The notes beneath the pieces were generated by a model, which made no database searches, was not told the origin of the DNA, and worked only from the letters and a program-made list of their open reading frames with translations. 64,000 nt of DNA from Dicaeum eximium (Eukaryota; Chordata; Aves; Passeriformes; Dicaeidae): assembly GCA_013396995.1 (NCBI GenBank), contig VWZP01009173.1:124001-188000 (forward strand). The letters run 5' to 3'. Position 1 is the first letter of the stretch, and the number at the start of each line of letters is the position of its first letter. Shown here one piece after another: positions 20,312 through 31,136 of the stretch. Position numbers and translations under genes: made by a program.

Positions 20312-22920
20312 CTGCACAGAGGAGAGCGGGTGAGAGGCTGCCCTAATCCCCTGAACCCCTAGAACACTGGTCTTGGGGGTCACCTCAGGAAGGGACTGAG
20401 TGCTGGAGGAGGGCAGGAGCTCAGAGAAAGGCAGCAACACCACAGATTCAGAAACCCTAGGGAATGACTGCAAAATGCATAAATGCAAACCCAGGAGCAG
20501 TGAGAGTATGAGGCTTGGCAGTGCACTGCTGAGGTGGCCAACTGGCTACTAAAGTGGAACATGCTGGCTTTGTTACCTGCTAAAAAAAATGTCAAATGTC
20601 CATTTTTATGGTTTTTAAAAAAAATTTGTCAGTGGTGGAGTTGAGACATGTGGTGGAGTTGAGAGAGGCAAGACCTCTCTCTTCTGCTAGAACAGGTTAA
20701 AAGCCTGGATAGCTACATTGGAACAGACTGATGGATGCACTGGCCTTTTGCTTGCCTTGTGCCTTCAGCAGGTTTAGCAAAGATTATTCTGTCATTCCTG
20801 GACTCCTGGATATACCAGAGCTATCAGTGTGGTCCTATTTCACACCCTGAGCGGTATTTGCTCAGCAAACATCAGTGCCCAAAGGCAAATTCCTTTCTAG
20901 CCCTAAAGACAGTGAAAACTTCCAGTATTTACTGCCCAATCCAAAGCCTCCAGGGAAGATATTTGTGATTTCAGAGGATTTGGATCTACTCTGTGGGGGC
21001 AGAAATTATAACCATGTTATTTCTTCACATCAATATTTACCCAACTTAAATGCAGTCTGGAAGCATCTCCAGTGTTTTTGCCCTTGGATTTTCGTGCCCA
21101 GCCTGGCTGAGGGCTGATGTGAGGAGCTCCAGGCGAGGAGCTGGCTCAGACAGGTTGGTTTGTGCTGGGCATTGTGGAGAGCACAACCATTTCAAGCAAA
21201 CTCGGGTTTGTGTCCCCAGGTGCCATTGCTTTTGCCCCTCACAAACTTTTTTTCCAAATTCTTAATGGGGACACCCATGCTATTAAAAAAAAAAATAGTT
21301 TATGCCAAGCATTTCTCAGTCGCCAAGCATTTCTCAGTCATTCCCTTTGTTTCCAAAACTAGATCAGGTTGGGAAGCTGATCTGGAAAGTGCACAAATTT
21401 CCAAAGGAGGTAAAATGTTGGCTATTATGGCAGCCTGAACAAGGAATACAGTAAATAACCAGTGTCCTTGGATTTGCACCAGGGTGGATGAGCCCTTCTG
21501 CTCACTGTTAGTGACTTGGAATGTGTTTGTTGGCTGGCAGCAGGGAAAGAGGAGGACAACCATGAGACCAGGGAGCAGCACAATCAGAGCACACAGAGTA
21601 CACCAGGAGAGCACTGCACGTCTGGGCAGAGGGACAGCACCACAGGGCAGCCCTGGCTGGAGGGGCAGGAGGGAGGAGGAAGGTTGAGACCGAGCTAGGA
21701 CATCACTGGGGGGAGTCCAGGGGATGCTTTGCAGTTTAGTGACAAGTTTGAGAGGTGCCTGTGCCCTTCCCTGTGCTCTGAACCAGCTGTAATTTGGTTT
21801 AAATCAGTTCAGCAGAACACGAGGTGCCTGCAGTGAAAAGGGAGATTGCTGCTGCCTGTCAGGGGATGATCTACTCCCCAGGAAGGAGGGGAGAGGGCCT
21901 CTGTGCCTCAGCCTGATCTGCTGGAGATTAAACTGGGTTATTAAGTATGTACGTGCTCCATGAGAGCACTGCAAGGGTTGTAGAGGGTGTTTTACACTGG
22001 TCTGTTCTCACAAAAGCAGCACAAACCCAAAATCTTTCTACACTGCGTACGAGGGAGGGGTGTGGAATAATGAGATCTGTGTGAACCATGGACAAAAGAC
22101 AATTCTAAGCACTATAAAAAGTTTCTGTCTCATGACTGCAGAACACTTCAGACTTAGTGGATGCAGTTTTTATCTTCTCCTCATACAACAGCAACCAGGG
22201 GTTGTAAGTCCTGTGGGGAGCAGCGTGTGGAGCTGGTCTCCAAATCCCACTTTTGTGTTTTAAGCACCTTACGTTCAAAAAGGGATGCGATTCCTGGGGT
22301 AATTTACATCTTTTATAAACAAGCTTAGTCCCAATTTCCATATGTTAGTGAATGACAGCACCCACTTAATCATCTCTGTTCTTTTCTGTAAGGAGCTAAT
22401 AACACACTCATCCAAATTTTGAAGCAATAATGCTTGAATGCTGCCAGAACTGAGAGATTTGTGTGGGGAAAAATGCCCCCAGTTCTGCACATTAAACCAG
22501 ACTTTGGAGCTGATGCCAATACACATCCAAAATAGTATAATTTTACTCCTCAGGGTAAATTTTAGGTGAATCAGGAAGGATGGCACAGGAGAAAAGGACT
22601 GGTTTTGCTGCAGCAGGGGCCTCTACTCAAAGATGGGAAAAGCACTGTAGCAAAGCACAGCTCCCAAGAAGTAAAATAATAATTAAATCTCTCTGATTCT
22701 GGTGAAAAAGCTGAACCCAGACAACTGGGATGCCAAAATCGTTTTAGTCTTTGCAATTACAGTGTCTCAAGTGGAGAAAAATTTACCCTACCAGGAAAAT
22801 TCCTGCTTTCAGAGAGCCTGTTGTCTCTAAACTGCAATAGGAGAGTCACCATTAAAACCCAAAGGCTGAGTGTGAAGACCCAGCCCACAGGGTTTTGGCA
22901 TCACCTGTCTGTGTACAAAC
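20312..22920 (-). other. GRIK1: GRIK1 intron 9
   Basis: GT-AG intron, phase 0, with a weak donor AAG|GTTTGT at 22920 and acceptor CTGTGCAG at 20312. It contains a perfect 18-bp direct duplication at 21304-21339 and a small duplication of GTGGTGGAGTTGAGA-like sequence near 20628-20665. Nothing else is named. Confidence 0.85.
21304..21339. repeat. Perfect 18-bp tandem duplication
   Basis: GCCAAGCATTTCTCAGTC occurs twice head to tail with no mismatch, suggesting a recent duplication. Confidence 0.95.
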
Positions 22921-22965
22921 CTTCTTCCACACTTTATACAAATGATTAGAACCCTCGCCAGCAGC
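22921..22965 (-). CDS. GRIK1: GRIK1 exon 9: 15-residue cassette exon
   Basis: 45 bp encoding AAGEGSNHLYKVWKK (residues 403-417), phase 0 on both sides. This is the amino-terminal-domain insert that distinguishes the long and short GluK1 variants; GRIK2 joins the flanking sequences directly. The donor AAG|GTTTGT is poor beyond GT, and the acceptor GTACCAAG is preceded by a modest TTATTTTCCC tract. Both fit a skippable exon. Mammals, from memory, have VS where this bird has GS and K where it has N. Confidence 0.93.
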
Positions 22966-23641
22966 CTTGGTACAGGGAAAATAAACAGAGTGCTTCATTA
23001 AAAATGAAAAGAGAAGCTGTCTGGAGAGCTGTGTGGGAGCAATTACAGTTAAATTCCCAATTAACCCATCAGCAATTACCACCCAGAGCTGAGCCAGCAC
23101 ACAGAGCAAGGGCCAACAGCCTCGGGAGCTGCTGTGACCTGCGCTGGAGTTTGGGACACCCACAGCTGCCAGCCCCAGGGCAGCCCAGATCGCTGGCTGA
23201 GGGCTGAGAAAAGGGAAAGAGAACAAATCCAGCCTAGAAACCTGGAGAATTCTCAACATCTCTGCTTTGTTGAGGTTATTACTCAAGTACCTTCTTTCCT
23301 CTCTCCCTCATGTTACATTTATCTGTGCACTGCTATATAAATTTATCTATCTCTATATGTGAATTTACCATCCACAGTTGCAGTGGCAAAAATTGAAAAT
23401 GAGGTGCAGTTAAAATGATTCTTTCCATTAGATAAGTATTGCCTGCCCCACATCCCTCTCCCATACCTCAAAATGCACTGTAAAATAAAAACCCAACCTT
23501 AGCAGCTCTGCTTTAACTCTGACTCAAATCACTTGAGAACAGTGGGGTTTTTTTACCCCAGTCACAGGAGATTCAAGCTGAGGAACCATGCCCTTGGCAA
23601 ATTAACTTTTTGCCATGTTTTTTAACAAAAGACCTGCTTAC
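22966..23641 (-). other. GRIK1: GRIK1 intron 8
   Basis: GT-AG intron, phase 0 (donor AAG|GTAAGC at 23641; acceptor GTACCAAG at 22966). A GCATG core lies about 50 nt beyond the donor of exon 8 (23587-23591). No repeats are seen. Confidence 0.86.
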
Positions 23642-23749
23642 CTTTTCCGTGCCTTCCTCCTTGAGGCTGATGATGTCCAGGTCAAAGTCCTTCCTGAGCC
23701 CGTCGGTTTTGTTGAAGGTGATGCGCCCGGTCAGGCCCTCCCACCGTGC
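23642..23749 (-). CDS. GRIK1: GRIK1 exon 8: amino-terminal domain
   Basis: 108 bp, 36 codons, residues 367-402. ARWEGLTGRITFNKTDGLRK is followed by DFDLDIISLKEEGTEK, conserved in all low-affinity kainate subunits; NKT is a sequon. Acceptor GTGTCCCCAG|GCA; donor AAAAG|GTAAGC. Confidence 0.97.
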
Positions 23750-26056
23750 CTGGGGACACAAACACACCCTGCCTGTGGCACCCAGCAGGAGTCACTCTGA
23801 ACCCAGAGCAAGGACTGCAATTTAAATACACCACAGCATCCAACCGCTTCCAAATCTGGGGGGTTGTAAGCATATGTGGCTTTGCTACTCTGACAAAACC
23901 CTGTTTTTATGTTGTTTAGTTTCTTTCTGATATGTTTTGCATTTTGCAACCAGGCACAAGTCTGTGACAGTTTACATAGATTGATTTACATGTCTGTGGT
24001 ACTGACAAAAAATATAGACTGACTAAAGAGAAAGGGAGAATTGCACGTGCCCAAAGCCAGGGCAGTTCTGCACTACGCAAGAATTCACTAAGGAACTAAA
24101 AAAAGGAGTCTGCTCTGTCCAAGCTGTGGGGCTCTGTCCAAGCCTTGGAGCTTCCAGGAGAAGCCCAGCCAGCCACAAAGACCCCATAAAAGCTTTGCAG
24201 GGTAAGGCCACGGAGTGTCACACCCAGGGGAAGGACAGCACACGAGTCACAGAGGAGCAGGTCTGGTCCAAGCAGCACTTCCCTGTTCCAGCCCAAGCCA
24301 GTGAATCCTACCCTTGTTTTAAACACTGGCACCAGGGCCTGGATTTGTCCTGCACAGCCAGGAGGGTTCCCTGTGCTGGGGAGCCCTTCTTCAGGGAGAA
24401 GGATCATGGGCAAGGATGAGCTTTCTCCACAGTTTCAGTCTCCTGTACCTTGTGAGCCTCCCACCCAGCCCGTTTGCCTTGAAATGAGATCTCCCTCCTT
24501 CCCACCCCATTTTGTCCCCAGAACTGGTGCTTATCCATAAAACAAAGTGATGGGTTTCAAAGCGCAGACAATCCTGATAATCTATTTTTGGGAAGTCCCT
24601 CATTAGATTAAATTTGTCAGAGATACAAGGAGAGCTGACGATAAATGATGGCATTGTTCCTTCGTGTGTGTCAGCCATATAATTTTAAATTACAAGCTTT
24701 TCCACCACACATCGTTCCTTGCCTCATTTAATTTATTGGAGACAGAGGACAGAAGTAAAGCTGCATTAAAAATCACCACACTTACAGATTGGTGTCTCCC
24801 CTCCCTGTTTAATCTGAATTCCAGCCCTGAATCTGCAGGATTTATTCTTGGATGCTGGGGAGTTCTCACCACGTGCCTCAGGCAAATCTGGTGCATTTGG
24901 AATTTGTGGAAACAGCAGGACTTAGAAACACACTTAAGTAACATAAGAATGGAAAAGCATGAATGCAACACATTTGTTGTGAGATTTTCCATCTTAATGA
25001 CTCAGGAGTATACACGAGTCTCTGCTGTAAACAGTGAAACACTTGCAGGGTTATTTATTACTTATTTATTATAATGATATAATCAAGATAGCAGGGGGGA
25101 CACATATGGATGAATTTCAATCTCTAACATTCCTTTTTCCAGCCTGTCTTTTTATTCCTCTGATGTCTCTCCATCTCTTCTTCATAAAGATGGAACATTT
25201 TATAAAATCTGCTCTTTAGAGACCAGGGTGGTGAGGAGGGAGGGTGATCTGCTCCTGATTATTGATCACATATCCTGTGCTCAGCTTCCCTGCTGGCAGG
25301 GGCTGATCCTGAATAAAACCCCAGCACGTTATGTTGGGAACTGGCAGCAGGAGCCTCCATCTCCACTCCTGGAAAAGAGATTTATACGGTGAAAGGCATC
25401 TCACTGTTCCAAACAGGCTTTGGTGCTCCTACCTCTGCACTAAAGGGAGGAAAAGGTGTTACAAGCTGCCTAAATTGTGAGGTACAGAGAAGTGCATGGG
25501 GCCTTTGTCCAGCTTCGGTCCCACTCAGACCACCAAATAATGACCCAAATGTGTTTCAGTATAAACAGGAGCCAGCGGGTGTTTCTCAGAAGAGTTAAAA
25601 TCTGATGGGATTTTTAACCTTAATGGTGAGGAACACACTTCAGATACCATCTGAATTCTAAATTTAATTTCTGATTTTTATTTTATTGCTTCTAAATCAA
25701 AACACGGAAAGCAGCACATGCAGAGCTCTTGTTAATTAACAAACTGAAATGAAGCAAAACTTCCTGAAAAGCCAGGAGCTGCATGTGTGTGTATCACAGG
25801 GATGGGATTTCATGCTTTCACACACAGGATTTATAGCAATTTTTATGTTTCTGGTGACACATTGAGTGTTACAGGACATAATAAAAGCTGAATTGGAACC
25901 TGATCAGGTAATTGGTCAAAAAGCATCCCAGTGAGCAGCTGCTCAGACCCTTTCTTACTAAGCCTGGAGAAGGGAGTGGACAGAACAGGTTACAGACACA
26001 ACTTCAGCGGCTGGCAGGCACCTGCCATGGCCAAAATACACAAAGCAACCTGAGAG

Positions 26057-26098
26057 CTGTGAAACTGCCTGCTTTTACTGTGAAACTGCCTGCTTTCA
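26057..26098. repeat. 21-bp tandem duplication
   Basis: Two head-to-tail copies of CTGTGAAACTGCCTGCTTTT plus one base, differing at one position. Confidence 0.93.
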
Positions 26099-26391
26099 CT
26101 GCTTGAAAAGATGAGGACTGTGAGGAAAGCACAAGCTGAACTCCAGGTTAAATATTCCAACTACAATCCCCATCAATAGATTGACGGGAAATTACAATAA
26201 CAGGAGAACGGAGCTGACTCAGCCTCCAAGGTCAAACTCCAGAGGAGTTTTATCAATTCCCACCCATCACAGGGTCTTTGTATCAATTTCCACTTCACCA
26301 TCCTGGATCAATGCAGCAGCCTCCATTCCAGCCAGAGCCAATCAACAGTTCAATCCCAGAATCAATCAGTTCAGCTGCTTCCAGACTTCTC

Positions 26392-26515
26392 AGAGAATCA
26401 TGGAATATCCTGAGTGGGAAGGGACCCCTGAGGATCACTCAGCCCAGCCCTGGCCCTGCACAGACACCAAACAATCCCACCCTCTGCATCCCTGGAGCAG
26501 TGTCCAAACTGACTC
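26392..26515 (-). repeat. CR1-like LINE 3' fragment
   Basis: Plus strand reads AGAATCATGGAATATCCTGA, GTGGGAAGGGACCCCTGAGG, then CTGGCCCTGCACAGACACC and CAATCCCACCCTCTGCATCC. This is the reverse complement of a common avian CR1 subtype. Confidence 0.8.
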
Positions 26516-29500
26516 AAGAAATTCCCCAAACACACCAGGTTCAGTTACTTATTTTGTAGAACAGACCTGTATTTTTTTATTCTCTCTCTCTTTTTTCCTT
26601 CTCTTGCTCTTTAAGTGTAACTTGAAAATTTGGAAACTTGTCCCTAAAGACAAGCAATCATCTGGGTTTTTCTCTGGCTTAATGGGTGTTTGGTCAGAAA
26701 TCAGTCACCTGGACTGTTCACTGTGGGAGGGTACACTCAGAAGCTGGAGTGAAGTCTAATTGGAGACAATAATATTTTCCTGCCTACTCTGTTTTGTTGT
26801 GGTATTATTTTGACACATGGCATATATATTTAATTCTTGGGTTATAATCTGTTCATTTATTATCAGAAGTTCCTAGGCAAAGTGAACATCAGTTATTGAT
26901 TTAATGTACATTCCTAATGAACTACAGGGGTGAAGGAACTGATATTCCCAAATTTCTGATGAGGGCTTTGATGGTACCTGACACCTGACTGAAAAATTTA
27001 AAAACCTAGGAACACCTAAACCTATAATGCTCAGAACACCTCATCTCTCTCTTTATGTAACAAAATCTCCCAAGGCCATAAATAACAATACCACTATAAT
27101 AATGAATAATAAATAAATAATAACCAAAATGCTACTGGCCGAGACCAGTTTAATTTCCCTTTGGTTTTCTTTCCTTTGGGAAGAGAAAGCCCTTACTTTA
27201 TTGGAATTGCAGAGAGAGCTGCCAGGTTCAAGTGACAGTGATATTGCTTCTCCGTGGAGTGGAAATCGTGTGTGATGAGCCACACATCAACTTGGCAGCT
27301 CTTACAATTAATCCTCTTATTAACAGAGATCCCCCAGGATTATGGAATACACTGAGTTAGGGTATGACTTTGCCATTATCCTGCTCCAAATCTGGTATAA
27401 CTGATGCAATAAAGAGAATTTCAGCACTTGCCAGCACAGGGCTTTATCTATGGAGATAAACTGAGAATTATGATACTCCACAGCCTCTTTACTTGGAAAA
27501 GGTCCAGGAAAAGTCCTGGGCTTTTGCTGGGCAGCACTGAAATGGAAATGCAGCGAGAAGCAGAAAGGTGCATTTTCCATGACTGGCAGGGTGGGATTAT
27601 ACTGGACTGTGAACATGGAAAATGTAACCTGTGCATTGTGTTTGAGTAGCCTGGATATATTAAATATGTCCTGAAAAAATGTTTTGTGCAGCAGATATCA
27701 AAACATCCTCCAAATGTTCAGATAAAGTCACTTTATAATGGTTCCTGCTTGTTTTTTATAAACAAATCTACTGCCCAGGAAACATTTAATGAGCTGAAAG
27801 CAGAATGGAAGAAAAGATATGTAATCTTTTTGTCAAACAAGCAGCTTGTTTTGATTTTGGATATCGCAGTACCAGCACCTTGCAGATAATTTTTTATCAA
27901 TTTTCCTCAATTCAATATGTATTTATTCTCAGCATGCACTCCTGCAATTACTTTGCAATCTGGGCATAGATAATTCCATAAATAAGTGTTTTTCCACTTG
28001 AAATTTGATTTCAGAGTAAAAATGCCTATTGACATTGCCCTCAGCCTCATTGTCTTCTCGGGAAGCTGAGCTTTATTTCCTAATAAAGCACCATGGGATG
28101 CAGGTCAGGCAGTTGTTTTGTTTGCTCTCCTAATTAAGAGTTTTCAGGTCGGAGTAAGAGCCAGTAATAGGCTCATAGCAGAAATGCACTACATGGACTA
28201 GAAGTAAAGCTTATGAAAAGTGAAACAAAGAAAAAAGATTGTTTTAGTGAGAGTGGATCAAGTGTTATTGTTAAATTATCTGGTGAGAGAAGCCCTACCA
28301 AAGTAAACAACTTTGAATTTGATGTAACTGAATCGTGCAGCACCAGAGCCCAGAGAATAAATCCAGCCAACACCCACAGACCCTGTCACTGGCTCAGTGC
28401 TAAAATGCAATGAAAAAGATGCAGCAGAAGAGATTTTATTTCATGTCCTGGAGCAAAATGTTGTCATCTTTTCCCATTCACTGCACAAAGATTTCAGTGC
28501 TGCCCCACAGCCCCTGTCTCAGACAGCAGGGTAGGTGGGGATTTCCTGGCTCTTGTGGCATCAGGGTCTTGTACTGCTCTCTCCTTATCATTTGTTCCAC
28601 TCTGCAGGGTTGGAGTCCCCTGAAAACACTCTGACATGCTGACTCTGGGAGTAATCAAAGACCATTAAACAACTGAAATGTTCTGTTCTCTTACAAGATT
28701 CTTTGTGCTCCTGTGTGTGGAGATGCTGCCAATGGGAGACAGAACAAATTGATGGATACCTCTGTGGATGGATTGCTTTCCCTTCTGTCATAATTTAAAT
28801 TTCTACTTTTACTGTAATGAGAAACCTCCAGTTCCTTCTCCTCCCAGTACTGAATGCAGATGGATGGCTCTCACTCCTGGTCTCAGTGCTTGGCATGGAT
28901 CTCATCAGAAACACTGCAGGAACTGAAATCTCTTCAGATCTCTTTCAATCTCTGAGACTTTTCTCTGTGATTCTGCTTGAGGGCATTTAACAGTCACTCA
29001 GAATCCAATCTACATCTCTATCCTTCTCTCTGCAGTTGTTCTTTTAATTGTGGCTGGATTTCAGCAAGGAGAGCTCACACTGCGTTCGGTGATGACTGAA
29101 AAACAATCATAATCTGGGGCCTTATCTTAGGCTTTAGAGGGGACATAGCAGAACTTGATCATTCAATTATAAACATATTTCATGTTTACCCCCATCTTTC
29201 TTCAGAAAAGGTGGGACCATCCTTTCTGTCCCTGTTGCCCCTCTCAGACAGACAACAACCTCCTTTTCCCTCCGAGCAGGGGTAAGGGGCACTCCCTGCA
29301 GACGCCTCCAGAAGGGCTCAAAGATCAGAACATCCTTCAGTTGTGAATGGCACTGGGTCACCGAGAGACACAGCTTCTGACAAGGATTTGCTTTTCATTA
29401 AAAACTCCTTAATGGGCTCTTGCAGAGCCTTGATCTCAGACATTGCATAGTGCTGGCCCACAAAGCAAATGAGGTGACCTCAGTTCCTTTCACCACCAAA

Positions 29501-30930
29501 ATAAAATGCAGAAACACACCAGGGAGCCACTGAAGCACTTGTTAACTCCAGCAGCTGCAGGAGTCACTGCAGGCAGATTCTTTGTCTGAAACTGGTTTAT
29601 TTCGACTGGAGTACCGAATATTTGTCTTTAGATCAGTCTCTAAAATGCCTTCACAGAATGTCAGTACCACATCAAAAAACAGGAAAATTAAATTCTACCT
29701 ATGTGGGGCCAAACTTTCACTCTGCCTCCTTGACTTTATTTTCTCCATACCTATTCACTGATTCCTATTTATAAAGTTCCTCTATCCCTGTTGAACAAAC
29801 CAGACCCTAACATAATCTAGAGAGGTCCAAATGTATTTGTTATTTGTTTCCAACTTGTGTTTTAGGCTTTACAGGAAATGCAATATGGTCTTATTAAACC
29901 TTATCCTCTGCTTTTAACAACCACCTTTTATTGGCTACATCAGACACAGGAAGATAAGACTCTCAGAGTATTTAAATCAGTGTTTTACTGACCATGAGAG
30001 ACTCTGTTTGCAAGGCCATCAGTAATTAGCTCCCATATCTCACTCCATGCAAGAGAAGCTGCTTGTCCATGATAAATGAGAGTGTGTCACTGTTCAGGCT
30101 TTGAATTGATCTGGTACTCATGGGCAAAGTATTCTGGTTTAGGCTCCAGGAACCTTTAGTTTTATACTCAGCATCCCCCAGAATAAGTAGGGCATCACTG
30201 CAGGGGCGTTCACTGATGCAAAGTCTTTTGTTAACTTTCAATTTCATTATAATTATTCTTCAAACACAGGGACTGAGGTGGACAAAAGGTAAAACATATG
30301 TGGGACGTAATTAAAACATAAAACATATGTGGGGCTCCACGTAATTTCCAGTTTTCATTTCCACACTTCCCTAAAGGAAAGGTTTCCATTTGAAAATCAA
30401 AATAAAACCGGGACTTTTGAAAGAGTGAAGGCATTTCAACTAAAATGCGTATTTTTAGGACATCTCTGGATCAAGCTCATGGATCCAAGAATCCAAGTCA
30501 TTGATTCTTGTATGACAGAGCATTGCTTCAGGAAGCAATTTCCTTTGTTAGAAATACTGGCTGCGATGTTTTCTGGATATTGATCACTCATCAAACAATC
30601 TGCAAAACAATTGGAATTGCACAGTGAAGCAAGGACAGAGCTACAGACTCCGTTTTCTTTCAATTTCCAGAACAGCTGTTGTAGTTACCTCTTGTTTTTA
30701 GAAATTATCACCATCCACAACAAACATTACCCGAGTAAAACGCCTGGGAGATCTTACAGAGTTTTAGTCTGAGCCTTTGGGGTTTAGCAGCTTGGTAGGA
30801 CCAGAATGGAAGCCGGAGCCTTGTGCCTGTAAATCAGGGGTTTTGCCGTGGAGGTGAGGGGGAATTCACCCCGGGAGTGCCAGAAACAGGAGCGCACAGC
30901 AAGGACCAGAGAGGGAGCAGCAACCCGAGC

Positions 30931-30959
30931 GGGGGAAGAGGGAAGGGAGGGAAGGGAGG
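30931..30959 (+). other. G-run cluster (possible G-quadruplex) on the template strand
   Basis: Five closely spaced guanine runs (GGGGG, GGG, GGG, GGG, GGG) separated by 1-4 bases. In the GRIK1 pre-mRNA it is a C/U-rich tract starting about 34 nt after the GC donor of exon 7. Folding is predicted from pattern only. Confidence 0.6.
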
Positions 30960-30992
30960 TCCCACCGGGCACGGGCAGCGTTCCGCACTTGC

Positions 30993-31136
30993 CTCTTTGA
31001 TGAGGTTCATGAAGCGGGGCCCGAAGCGCCAGGGCTTGTGGCGGTGGCACTGCAGGGAGCTGACGGTCATCTGGGACGCTCGCTGGGAGGCCACGGCCAC
31101 CATGAACACGGCATCGTACATGAGCGCCGCCTCCGT
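30993..31136 (-). CDS. GRIK1: GRIK1 exon 7: amino-terminal domain
   Basis: 144 bp, 48 codons, residues 319-366. TEAALMYDAVFMVAVASQRA is followed by SQMTVSSLQCHRHKPWRFGP and RFMNLIKE. The end is fixed by the family junction NLIKE|ARWEGLTG, which requires the GC donor. The WRFGP version resembles GluK2 more than the WALGP I recall in human GluK1. The acceptor CTGTCTGTGCAG|ACG and the flanks are rich in CpG. Confidence 0.97.

Larger units (their letters stand above)
23750..30992 (-). other. GRIK1: GRIK1 intron 7 (GC-AG)
   Basis: The donor reads AAAGAG|GCAAGT at 30992 and the acceptor TGTCCCCAG at 23750, so this is a GC-AG intron. At 7.2 kb it is the longest complete intron here. It holds one CR1-type fragment (26392-26515), a 21-bp duplication (26057-26098), an imperfect duplication around AAAACATATGTGGG (30290-30345) and an AT-rich simple stretch near 27080-27125. 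The remainder shows nothing I can identify. Confidence 0.87.
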
